Source: Pedobacter namyangjuensis (GTDB lineage Bacteria > Bacteroidota > Bacteroidia > Sphingobacteriales > Sphingobacteriaceae). From it: a DNA stretch of 64,000 nt. The DNA lies in contig NZ_QMHQ01000001.1 of assembly GCF_003313325.1 (NCBI RefSeq), positions 372,001-436,000 on the forward strand. The letters are read 5' to 3'. Made by a program: the position numbers and the translations under genes. The notes under the pieces are model-generated. The model was not told the origin of the DNA, did not search any database, and saw only the letters and a list, made by a program, of their open reading frames with translations. This document shows positions 44,147 to 52,474 of the stretch, piece after piece; position 1 is the stretch's first letter, and each line of letters begins with the position of its first letter.

Positions 44147-44598
44147 TACACTTTAGAAAACACCATTTCAATATGCGGAATCCCGTCTTCTAAAAACTCT
44201 TCGCCTTCGGCTATAAAACCCAAATTTTCGTAGAATTTTTTAAGGTAAAGTTGAGCCCCAATTCTAATTTTATTTGTGTTATAAATGTTTAAAGTATACG
44301 CAATGCTTTTTTCCATTAGCGTTACACCAATTCCTAACCCTCTGTAGCGTGGCGAAGTAATTACTCTTCCAATGCTTGCTTCTGCAAAAGAAATGCCTGC
44401 CGGAACTAGCCTAGTATAAGCCGCTAAGTTTTTGCCATCCCAAGCCATTAAATGTGTCGATTCTAAATCCTTTCCGTCTACATCTTGATAAACGCAGTTT
44501 TGTTCCACAACAAAAACTTCAGATCTTAACTGTAGTATGGTATAAAGTTCTTCGGTAGTAAGCTCTTCAAAAGGTTTTAACGCCCAGTTTAGTTCCAT
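44146..44598 (-). CDS. GNAT family N-acetyltransferase, ElaA-like
   Basis: A 150-residue cytosolic acetyltransferase. The N-terminal LYTILQLRSEVFVVEQNCVYQDVD region (key residues L, R, F, V, V, E, Q, Y, D) is diagnostic of the ElaA group, and the acetyl-CoA loop is SPRYRGLGIGVTLM. The substrate is unknown. It lies seven bases upstream of nothing in frame and six bases after the small membrane gene at 44605 on the same strand, suggesting co-transcription. Confidence 0.85.
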   Translation of the reverse strand: MELNWALKPFEELTTEELYTILQLRSEVFVVEQNCVYQDVDGKDLESTHLMAWDGKNLAAYTRLVPAGISFAEASIGRVITSPRYRGLGIGVTLMEKSIAYTLNIYNTNKIRIGAQLYLKKFYENLGFIAEGEEFLEDGIPHIEMVFSKV

Positions 44599-44604
44599 TG
44601 AAAA

Positions 44605-44910
44605 TTACATTAACGAAAAAATTTGCCAAAACGCGAAGAGGAAACTTAAAACCAATCCAGAGGTTGCCGGAATTTTAAAGCCTTTTTGAGATCTACTTTG
44701 AATAAACAGTACAGCAGCCGTTACCAAAATAGCAGTTACTACTAGAGATTGCAAAATGCTATTTTGTAGAAACGAAGGAAAAGCACTACTGTATTCTGCC
44801 TGCATAGCTTCAAAACTAATGTCTTTAGCGGTAATGCTAAACCAGTAAATAAAACTTGATAACCCGGTTGCAAATAACACGCAAGCAACTGTAAATTTTA
44901 ACTTTTTCAT
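44605..44910 (-). CDS. Hypothetical three-segment membrane protein
   Basis: A 101-residue protein with hydrophobic segments near 5-26, 52-72 and 82-100, an arrangement of short inner-membrane proteins. The loop between the first two carries charged residues (ITAKDISFEAMQAEY). No family recognised. Precedes the GNAT gene by six bases on the minus strand, with 63 bases to the PEP carboxylase stop. Confidence 0.55.
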   Translation of the reverse strand: MKKLKFTVACVLFATGLSSFIYWFSITAKDISFEAMQAEYSSAFPSFLQNSILQSLVVTAILVTAAVLFIQSRSQKGFKIPATSGLVLSFLFAFWQIFSLM

Positions 44911-44973
44911 AATTAATAAGTTTTTACTAATGTTGAGACAGTCAGTTTATTAGGTTGTTACAAAACGTAAATT

Positions 44974-47565
44974 TTAGGCTAAGTTTCTACCAGCATTTAC
45001 AATACCATAAACCGTACGAATAGCTAATTTTTCGTAAGCCTGGCGCTTTTCGTCAGATAATTCATGTTGCAATTTTTCTAAGGCGTAATGCTGTATTAAA
45101 ACCAAAGGCAATATAATTTTCTCTCTCACGGCAATAGAGCGCTTCTCTACAGGATAATTCTCCATTAAGCTTTGGTGATTAGCTAACTTTAATAACATTG
45201 CCTTAGAAAGCTCAAATTCGTTGTGCAACACTTTCCAGAATTCTCCAAATTTTTTGTCCTCTGCCAAATAAGCGGTAATTGAAAAATCAGATTTGCTCAT
45301 AGACATCATACAGTTATCAATTATCGTTTTAAAATAACCCGACTCTTGGTAGGTTTTCACCACTTGCTCCCAATTACCTGCATCTTCTTGGTTTTTTAAG
45401 GCTGTGCCAACGCCATAAAAGCCCGGAATATTTTGTTTTAATTGACTCCAAGAGGTCACAAAACTAATTGCCCTTAAGTCTTCTAATTTTAAGGCTTCGC
45501 CCGAATTTCTTTTAACCGGTCTGCTGCTAATTGTAATTTTAGAAAGTAAACTTAATGGCGATAAGGTTTCCAAGTAAGATAAAAACAAATCATGCTTACG
45601 TAAGGCCAAAAACGCATCGTAACTGTCCTTTGCCATAATTTCTAATGTGTCGAAATTTGCCTTATCTAAAAGTACATTGTGCTTTTCTTTAACACCAGAT
45701 GAAATACCCGCATTAATTAATTGCTCTATGTTAAAAGCCGCACTGTCTACAGAGCCATATTGCGAACTAATGGTTTGACCTTGTATAGTTAACTGGATAT
45801 TTTTGTTGGCAATTTCTTTACCCATTGAAGCATAAAAACGGTGTGTTTTACCGCCACCACGAGAAGGAGGACCGCCTCTGCCATCAAAAAATGCTAATTT
45901 GATGTTATGCTTTTCTGCCATTTCGGTAAGGCCAACTTTAGCTTTAAATATAGACCAGTTTGCCATTAAATAACCACCGTCTTTAGTGCTGTCAGAAAAG
46001 CCTAGCATAATATCTTGTTTGTTGCCACGACTAGCCAAATGTTTTTTGTAAAACGGATGGGTATATAGTTTTTCCATTATTTCGGCTGCGCCGGATAAAT
46101 CATTTACCGTTTCAAAAAGCGGCACGAAATCAATTGTAAGTTCGTCTGCTTCCCAACCGTTCCATAAAAATAACTCTATCAACTGAAGGATATCGCTTGC
46201 TTGTTGGCAATTACTGATAATGAAGCGATGGCAGGCCATTTCGCCATTACTTTGCTGCATTTCCTTTATTTGGCTAATGGTTTGCAACGTATCTTTCACT
46301 AAATCATCCTGCTCGTCAGTATAACTGATTTTGGCATTTCTGAAGGAGATCGTTTTAAGTTTTTCTTCCTCAGTAAAACTATCATAATCTTCTGTGTAAA
46401 GCGAGTTTATTGGTTTTTGCTTACGACAATAAGCGTGCACATCTCTTAAAATTCTGCTGTCTTGTCTAATATCCAAAGAAGCAAAATGACTTCTGTAAAG
46501 CTCAACTTTTCTTGTTAAATCGTTTACCAGGTTCACAAATAAACCATCATGGTCTTGGTTTAAGATTTGTTCAATTTCACTTAGCTTTTCCAATATAAAA
46601 CCAGAAATATCTCTTGGCTCGATATTGGTATCAAAAGCGTTTTTATAAAGCACATCTTGCAAGGCGATAATACTATCTTCTACACCACGAAAGGTAATAC
46701 GTCTTTTTATATTCCTAAAATCACGATAGTAACACCTAAACAAAATTTGGCGCAACATTTTTGAAACTTGCAATGTAGTTTCTGCATGTACATTCGGGTT
46801 TCCATCTCTATCGCCCCCTGGCCAAAAACCTAATTCAATAATTTTTTTAGGATCGATGTTGTATTCGCTTAACAATTGGTTTAAACCCGATTGTATATTT
46901 GCCGCGGCGAAATAAAATACGTTTTCTAGGTACCAAGCCAAGTTAAAAGCTTCATCAACAGGTGTTGGCGATTTTTTATTAAAAAACGGTGTTTTGCCCA
47001 ATTGTTGCAACAACTGGTTTATGGTGGTAATATCGTTGTTTTTTATTGCTAGGGTTAAATCATTTATAATAGCTAAAGCGCTACCAGGATAAAACTGCGT
47101 TGGATGTGCTGTTAAAACTAATCTTAAAGAAAAATCTTCAACTAATTGATCAACTTTTTGATGCAATTTTTTGTCGTCGTTGGCTTTGAGAAATAATGCC
47201 CTAAGCGAACTTTGCTCGTCTGTAACATTTAGCTTGTTAAAAGAGGCATCCTCAACTGCATCAAAAAGCACAACTTGACGCTCTATATACTGTATAAATC
47301 TAAATAATAAATCAATTATTCCTTGTTCATCGTTGTCTTGCGCATATTTTGCAAAAAAGCTTTCTATGAGTTGTGCAGGTGTTTGGCTATTCTTTACGCC
47401 ATCTTCGCAACTCTTTATAAATAAAGGCAATAACGTTCCGGTATCCTTAATTTTATAGAATGGAAGCGTTAGAAATAAACTGTTATAGAGCTCAAAACGA
47501 GCTATTACCTCGTTATTAAAGATGAGTTCTCTCTGCGTGGTTGGATGAAGTGCTTGCATGCCCAT
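44974..47565 (-). CDS. ppc: Phosphoenolpyruvate carboxylase
   Basis: An approximately 863-residue cytosolic enzyme that carboxylates phosphoenolpyruvate to oxaloacetate, feeding the TCA cycle. Catalytic blocks are visible: LVLTAHPTQ (catalytic His), FWPGGDRDGNPNV, LGFSDSTKDGGY and FFDGRGGPPSRGGG. The C-terminus GIVNAGRNLA replaces the usual RNTG ending, as in the short Bacteroidota form. I start at the ATG at 47565; another ATG lies two codons later (47559), and a longer frame from 47610 starts in promoter-like sequence. Confidence 0.92.
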   Translation of the reverse strand: MGMQALHPTTQRELIFNNEVIARFELYNSLFLTLPFYKIKDTGTLLPLFIKSCEDGVKNSQTPAQLIESFFAKYAQDNDEQGIIDLLFRFIQYIERQVVLFDAVEDASFNKLNVTDEQSSLRALFLKANDDKKLHQKVDQLVEDFSLRLVLTAHPTQFYPGSALAIINDLTLAIKNNDITTINQLLQQLGKTPFFNKKSPTPVDEAFNLAWYLENVFYFAAANIQSGLNQLLSEYNIDPKKIIELGFWPGGDRDGNPNVHAETTLQVSKMLRQILFRCYYRDFRNIKRRITFRGVEDSIIALQDVLYKNAFDTNIEPRDISGFILEKLSEIEQILNQDHDGLFVNLVNDLTRKVELYRSHFASLDIRQDSRILRDVHAYCRKQKPINSLYTEDYDSFTEEEKLKTISFRNAKISYTDEQDDLVKDTLQTISQIKEMQQSNGEMACHRFIISNCQQASDILQLIELFLWNGWEADELTIDFVPLFETVNDLSGAAEIMEKLYTHPFYKKHLASRGNKQDIMLGFSDSTKDGGYLMANWSIFKAKVGLTEMAEKHNIKLAFFDGRGGPPSRGGGKTHRFYASMGKEIANKNIQLTIQGQTISSQYGSVDSAAFNIEQLINAGISSGVKEKHNVLLDKANFDTLEIMAKDSYDAFLALRKHDLFLSYLETLSPLSLLSKITISSRPVKRNSGEALKLEDLRAISFVTSWSQLKQNIPGFYGVGTALKNQEDAGNWEQVVKTYQESGYFKTIIDNCMMSMSKSDFSITAYLAEDKKFGEFWKVLHNEFELSKAMLLKLANHQSLMENYPVEKRSIAVREKIILPLVLIQHYALEKLQHELSDEKRQAYEKLAIRTVYGIVNAGRNLA

Positions 47566-47751
47566 AAGGTAAGAAAAATGAATCTTACCCGCAAAATTTA
47601 TGCAAGGCAATAATATTTTGAATTTAAAAGTTTTGAATTTTTCTAAATTAACCTTACCTTGTATCTTATTAAAGGTTAAACAAATCTTTTAAAAGTATCG
47701 CAAAGTTAAATGTAAGAGTGGCTTTGTAAAATTGTTAATTTTTTGGGAAAA

Positions 47752-47785
47752 AAACAGCCACGGTTTTAATCGTGGCTGTTTTTTT
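47752..47785 (-). terminator. Rho-independent terminator of the efflux operon
   Basis: ACAGCCACG (47754-47762) pairs with CGTGGCTGT (47771-47779) over an 8-nt loop; the minus-strand T-run comes from the A-run at 47747-47754. It begins directly after the EmrB-like stop codon. Confidence 0.9.
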
Positions 47786-49331
47786 AGTGGGCATCTACCG
47801 GAATATTTACATTCTTTTTAAACTTTTGCAGGTACAGCAAAGGGATAGAACATAAAAGCACCATACCAGCTACCCAATAGGCGTCGCTGTAAGTAAGCAA
47901 CATGCTTTGTTTTATAATAGAACCTTCGATAGCTTTCATAGCCATAAGTTTGGCATCTAAATAACTAGCGCCTTTAGCCATAAAGTTATGGATAAAGCCA
48001 TTTAGCCTTTCGGTAAATGCGGGGTTATATTCGTTAACGTTAGTTAGAAGATTGTTACGGTGAAAACCTTGGCGAGTGTGAATTAAAGTTGTTAGCGCTG
48101 CGATGCCAAATGAACCGCCCAATTGGCGCATCATATTATTTAAACCAGAACCTTGGCCAATTTCAATGCCTTTTAAATCTTGCATGGCCAACGTTGTTAG
48201 CGGTACAAAAAGTAAAGCCATACCAATTCCTCTAATTACCAGAGGCCAAAAGAAATCGTCTGTGCCGGAGGCTAGGGTAGATTTACTTAGCATAAAACAG
48301 AACACAAAAAACAAAGCCATGCCTCCAGTTGCCATAAATTGTGCTGGTACACCTTTTTTAAGCATGATACCTATAAAAGGCATCATTACAATGGTGCAAA
48401 TACCGCCTGCAATAAAAAGCTCGCCGGTTTGTAGTGGCGTAAAGCCCAGTAAATTTTGTGCAAAAACGGGGAATACGAAAACTGAGCCATATAAACCGAA
48501 ACCTAAGATAAATGAAGTTACCATACCGATGGAAAAACTTCGGTGTCGCATAATTTTGAAGTTTACGATAGGGTGGTCGGTACTTAACTCTCGCCAAATA
48601 AATAAAAGCAATCCGAAAAGCGAGGTTACTCCTAAGGCAACGATGTAAGGGGTAGCAAACCAATCTTCGCTCTCGCCTTTTTCCAGTAGCGTTTGTAAAC
48701 TCCCAATAGAAATGGCAAGCAATAAAATTCCCCACCAATCTACAGGCTTACCTTGCCCGTCTTTTGGGGTTGTTTTTATAAAAGTAATAGTACAGTATGC
48801 GGCTAAAATCCCGACAGGAATGTTTACGTAGAATATCCAAGGCCAATCTGTAATTTCTAAAATATAGCCACCAATTGTTGGTCCCACTGTTGGCCCAACA
48901 ACCGCACCCAAACCAAATAATGCAGTTGCTATACCAACATCTTCTCGTGGCCAAGTTTCTAAAAGGATAGATTGTGCGGTAGAAATTAAACCTCCGCCAG
49001 CTAAACCTTGTAAAATCCTAAATAAGATTAGCTCTTCTAACGAAACAGCATTACCGCACAAAAAAGAAGCGATGGTAAAAATGATAATTGAAGTTAGGAA
49101 ATAGTTCTTTCTTCCAAAACGGCTCCCTAACCAGCCCGACATGGGCAATATAATAACGTTGGCTACAGCGTAACCAGTAGATAACCAGGCTACATCTTCT
49201 AAAGTAGCACCTAAATTACCTTGTATTTGCGGAATGGCAACGTTTACAATCGTGGTATCGATTAGCTCCAGTAATGAAGCCGTGATAACCGTAAACGTGA
49301 TAATCCACTTTTTAAAACCTACTTCGGCCAT
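47784..49331 (-). CDS. DHA2-family efflux MFS permease, EmrB/QacA type
   Basis: A 515-residue, 14-segment inner-membrane drug:proton antiporter. DHA2 marks are visible: the first-helix LLELIDTTIVNVAIPQIQ (aspartate motif), SGWLGSRFGRKNYF (loop motif A) and GPTVGPTIGGYI (motif C of antiporters). Together with the HlyD-type adaptor and TolC-type channel genes upstream it forms a tripartite pump that can expel toxic compounds across both membranes. Last gene of the operon, 10 bases after emrA-like. Confidence 0.92.
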   Translation of the reverse strand: MAEVGFKKWIITFTVITASLLELIDTTIVNVAIPQIQGNLGATLEDVAWLSTGYAVANVIILPMSGWLGSRFGRKNYFLTSIIIFTIASFLCGNAVSLEELILFRILQGLAGGGLISTAQSILLETWPREDVGIATALFGLGAVVGPTVGPTIGGYILEITDWPWIFYVNIPVGILAAYCTITFIKTTPKDGQGKPVDWWGILLLAISIGSLQTLLEKGESEDWFATPYIVALGVTSLFGLLLFIWRELSTDHPIVNFKIMRHRSFSIGMVTSFILGFGLYGSVFVFPVFAQNLLGFTPLQTGELFIAGGICTIVMMPFIGIMLKKGVPAQFMATGGMALFFVFCFMLSKSTLASGTDDFFWPLVIRGIGMALLFVPLTTLAMQDLKGIEIGQGSGLNNMMRQLGGSFGIAALTTLIHTRQGFHRNNLLTNVNEYNPAFTERLNGFIHNFMAKGASYLDAKLMAMKAIEGSIIKQSMLLTYSDAYWVAGMVLLCSIPLLYLQKFKKNVNIPVDAH

Positions 49332-49341
49332 TGTGTTTTTT

Positions 49342-50379
49342 TTAGATAGAAACCGAAACTTTTACACTCATTCCTGGGCGTAATTTTTCTAAAATAGCTT
49401 TCTCTTGATTTTTGATTTTGATTTTAACAGGCACACGTTGTACAACTTTTACAAAATTTCCGGTTGCATTATCAGGAGGCAGTAACGAGCTTTTTGCGCC
49501 AGTAATAGGTGCAAAATTGTAAATCTCACCTTCAATTGCTTCATCAGGGTAAGCATCTACTTCTATGTTCACTTTTAATCCGGGACGAAGTTTTTCTAAC
49601 TGCGTTTCTTTAAAGTTCGCCGTTACATATAAGCTGTTTTCATTTACAATGGCAAATAACGATTGTCCGGCTTGCACCAATTGCCCTTTTTGTACATTCT
49701 TTTTAGAAACAGTTCCAGTTGCAGGTGCCTTGATTGCGGTGTAAGATAGTTGCAGTTTAGCAAAATCAACATCAGACTGACGTTGCGTTACGCCAGAATT
49801 ACTAACTCTCAACTGTGATTCTGTGGTGCCTACCTGTTTTACTGCTGCATTATATTGGTCTACAGCTGCGGTGTAAGAAGCTTGTGCGGTTTCTTTTTGC
49901 GCTTTTGCCTGGTCAAATGCTTGTTGGGTTATAGCACCATCTTTAATCAAGTTCGCAAAGCGATCAAAATCTTTTTGAGCTAAATTTAGCTTAACCCTGG
50001 CTGCTTCTATATTTGCTTTTGCCGTGCTGGTATTTGCTGCAGTTGCTGTAATTTGCGCTTGCGAAACGCCAACGCCTGCGCTAGCGCCAGTTTGCGAAGC
50101 CATTGCCTGCTCTAATTTGATTTTATAGTCGCTATCGTCTAAAGTAACCAAAACCTGATCTTCGTTTACCTTGGTATTTTCTTCAAAATTGATGTCTTTC
50201 ACATAGCCACCCACTCGTGCAACAACCGGGCTTATGTCGCCATCAATCTGCGCATCATCGGTATCTACATGTTTGCTATAATAGTTGTATTTGGTGTAGC
50301 CAAAAATTGAGCCTCCAATAAGCAGTACAATTAATATAATAGGAAGAATTTTATTCTTCTTTTTTGCTTCTGTTGTCAT
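49342..50379 (-). CDS. HlyD/EmrA-family membrane fusion protein
   Basis: A 345-residue periplasmic adaptor. One N-terminal membrane segment (about 10-28) is followed by the lipoyl half-motif HVDTDDAQIDGDISPVVARV, a long coiled-coil hairpin (about 85-195) rich in Ala/Gln, then a beta-barrel region ending LRPGMSVKVSV. It links the EmrB-like permease to the TolC-like channel. Intact. The gap to the upstream TolC gene is 23 bases. Confidence 0.92.
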   Translation of the reverse strand: MTTEAKKKNKILPIILIVLLIGGSIFGYTKYNYYSKHVDTDDAQIDGDISPVVARVGGYVKDINFEENTKVNEDQVLVTLDDSDYKIKLEQAMASQTGASAGVGVSQAQITATAANTSTAKANIEAARVKLNLAQKDFDRFANLIKDGAITQQAFDQAKAQKETAQASYTAAVDQYNAAVKQVGTTESQLRVSNSGVTQRQSDVDFAKLQLSYTAIKAPATGTVSKKNVQKGQLVQAGQSLFAIVNENSLYVTANFKETQLEKLRPGLKVNIEVDAYPDEAIEGEIYNFAPITGAKSSLLPPDNATGNFVKVVQRVPVKIKIKNQEKAILEKLRPGMSVKVSVSI

Positions 50380-50402
50380 TATTTTATGTTGTTATGGTTT
50401 TC

Positions 50403-51719
50403 TTATTGAGTAACTTTTCCGGTAGATTTTAGTAGCGTGTAGTAAGCTAAACTTGCATCAGCTTTTGCTAACTCTAAATTTATTTTTGCTTGATAAAGCA
50501 AAGTTTCTGCATCAATTCTGTCTGTAACAGAGGCAATATTGTTTTTATATTTTGAAGCCAAAAGGCGATCGTTTTCCGTTGCTTGTGCTATTGATGTTTC
50601 TAACACATTAATCTTTTGCACGGCTAAATTGTAGTCTTGATAGTTTTTATTCAACTCTGTTTTTACTCGGTCTGATAAGATGTCCTTTTGCAAGCCTATT
50701 TCATGTTGCTGAATTTTGGCTTCTGCAACTTTGTTTTTATTATTCCATAACGAAGCTACGTTCCAAGAAACAGTTGCGCCGACTGTTATAGGCATAATGT
50801 ATTGTTCTGCACCAGGGAAGAAATTTCCACTTGGATTGATGTAGTATAAGTTTGCCCCTAAACCAACCGTAGGTTTTACGTTAGCTTTAACGCTTTTAAT
50901 ATTATAATCCGCCACTTTTGTTTGCATGTCTAACTGCTGCAATTCTTGTCTGTTTGCCAAGGCAAGATTTAGGTAAGATGATAAAGGCTCAATATTTTTA
51001 ATTGGCAATTCGGTTTCGGCAAGTTCAATGTTTGTATCTTCAGGTAATCCTAAAAGAATATCAAGATTGTAGTTGATGATTTTTCTGTTGTTTTCTATTT
51101 CCAAATCGGTTAGCGAAACATTGGCTTTTTGCAATTGAAATCGCAATACATCATTTTTGGTAACTATTCCCTGGTCGAAAAAACGTTGCGCTTGTTTTAA
51201 CTGGCTTTCTATCGAAGCTATGTTTTGCGCTACAACTTTTTTGCTTTGCATTACTTTGTAAAGTGCGTAATAGGTATTAATTACAGCATAGCTGATTTCT
51301 TCCTTATTTTTATCGGCATCTAACCTGGCCACATCGGTTAATAGCTTAGTGGAAGCTTGTGCATATTTGTATTTACCACCGGCATACAAAACTTCTTGTA
51401 CTGCCGCTGTACCAACAAAGGCATCAGCTCTGCTTGGTAAATGAATGGGGTTTCCACCTCCAATAGATAGCGTGTTAGTTGGAATTTCTGCGTGGTTGTA
51501 TAAAAAGCTGGCAGATGCACTTGGTAGGGCGTTGTCTTTAACTACGGCTAATCGGGCTACTGCTTCGTCTATTTTGCTTTGTGATAGTTTTAAGTTCTTG
51601 CTATTTGCTACTCCTAAATCTATAGCTTCTTGCAAACCTAGCTGTTTAGTAGTTTGTGCACTTAAAATTGCAGGGAGCAATAAAAAGGCAAAGCCGATTT
51701 TTAATTTATTGGTGATCAT
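50403..51719 (-). CDS. TolC family outer-membrane efflux channel
   Basis: A 438-residue protein with a signal peptide (1-21, ending LSAQ). Long amphipathic alpha-helical hairpins (for example about 120-215 and 340-430) and the internal repeat with GLQEAIDLGVANSKNLK and LNLALANRQELQQLD are the TolC/outer-membrane efflux protein pattern. It provides the exit duct for the EmrAB-type pump. Its start overlaps the end of the TetR gene by 14 bases, so translation may be coupled. Confidence 0.92.
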   Translation of the reverse strand: MITNKLKIGFAFLLLPAILSAQTTKQLGLQEAIDLGVANSKNLKLSQSKIDEAVARLAVVKDNALPSASASFLYNHAEIPTNTLSIGGGNPIHLPSRADAFVGTAAVQEVLYAGGKYKYAQASTKLLTDVARLDADKNKEEISYAVINTYYALYKVMQSKKVVAQNIASIESQLKQAQRFFDQGIVTKNDVLRFQLQKANVSLTDLEIENNRKIINYNLDILLGLPEDTNIELAETELPIKNIEPLSSYLNLALANRQELQQLDMQTKVADYNIKSVKANVKPTVGLGANLYYINPSGNFFPGAEQYIMPITVGATVSWNVASLWNNKNKVAEAKIQQHEIGLQKDILSDRVKTELNKNYQDYNLAVQKINVLETSIAQATENDRLLASKYKNNIASVTDRIDAETLLYQAKINLELAKADASLAYYTLLKSTGKVTQ

Positions 51720-52332
51720 TTTTTGGTGCTGTTAAATGCGTTATAATAAGGTCTTGCAGGTGTGTTACTAACCTTTTCCTTAAAACCTCTTTTTGTTTTT
51801 CATCATTAATATCGATGTCGTCTGTAGCTTTAAATGGCGAGTGTGCAACCATGCTAATAGTTCCCATTATGGTTAAAATGCTCAGTCTAACATCAACTTG
51901 TCTAAAAACTCCTTCGGCAATACCTTTTTCGATAATATTCTCAATAACCAATCTATTCTTGGTCATCGCTTCTTTAATTTGATTAAATACCTCCGGACGC
52001 TGAGTTAAGGAAAACTCCCTGTGCATCATTTTATGAAAGCTAACGTTGGATAAAATACGGGTAGCATACCGATCAACTACTTTAAGCAATTTCTCTTTTG
52101 CAGAAATCTTTTCTTCATTAATTAAGTCTAATTGAGATTTAAACCCAGCGATTTTATCTTCCATAATTTGAAGAAAAACACCTTCTTTACTACCGAAATA
52201 ATAATTAATCATAGCCATATTGGCACCAGCTTCTTTTGCTATTTGACGGGTAGAAGTACCTTCGAAGCCTAATTCTGAAAACAGCATCGTCGCAGCATTC
52301 AGTATATCGGTCTTTTTATCAGTTTTTTCCAT
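51706..52332 (-). CDS. TetR/AcrR family regulator of the efflux operon
   Basis: A 208-residue cytosolic repressor. The N-terminal helix-turn-helix (about 10-55) includes LNAATMLFSELGFEGTSTRQIAKEAG and MINYYFGSKEGVF, the TetR hallmark; a large helical ligand-binding domain follows. I start at the ATG at 52332, 18 bases after the -7 box. It is the first gene of the operon and overlaps the TolC gene, so it should repress its own operon through the palindrome at 52352-52377 and be released by a pump substrate. Confidence 0.92.
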   Translation of the reverse strand: MEKTDKKTDILNAATMLFSELGFEGTSTRQIAKEAGANMAMINYYFGSKEGVFLQIMEDKIAGFKSQLDLINEEKISAKEKLLKVVDRYATRILSNVSFHKMMHREFSLTQRPEVFNQIKEAMTKNRLVIENIIEKGIAEGVFRQVDVRLSILTIMGTISMVAHSPFKATDDIDINDEKQKEVLRKRLVTHLQDLIITHLTAPKNDHQ

Positions 52333-52349
52333 AGTTGTTTTTGACGACG

Positions 52350-52380
52350 CAAAATTAATCAATCGATTGATTAATTTCAA
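52350..52380 (-). promoter_or_regulatory. Promoter with embedded 26-bp TetR operator
   Basis: On the minus strand a -33 TTG (52378-52380) and the exact -7 box TAATTTTG (52350-52357) are spaced by 20 bases. A perfect 26-bp palindrome (52352-52377, centre ATCGAT at 52362-52367) fills the spacer and enters the -7 box. Binding of the TetR protein would block RNA polymerase directly. Confidence 0.85.
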
Positions 52381-52474
52381 AACTAATTTGTTTCTGTTTA
52401 CAAAAGGATGATAATAGGATGTTTTAAAAGTGTAGTGTCTAATCGATCAATGTTGTAAAAACAATTTGATTTTA

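Noticed and set aside
48103-48648. A 181-codon plus-strand frame antisense to the EmrB-like gene
   Set aside because: Entirely within a confident membrane transporter gene; low-complexity Pro/Lys-rich translation with no recognisable domain.
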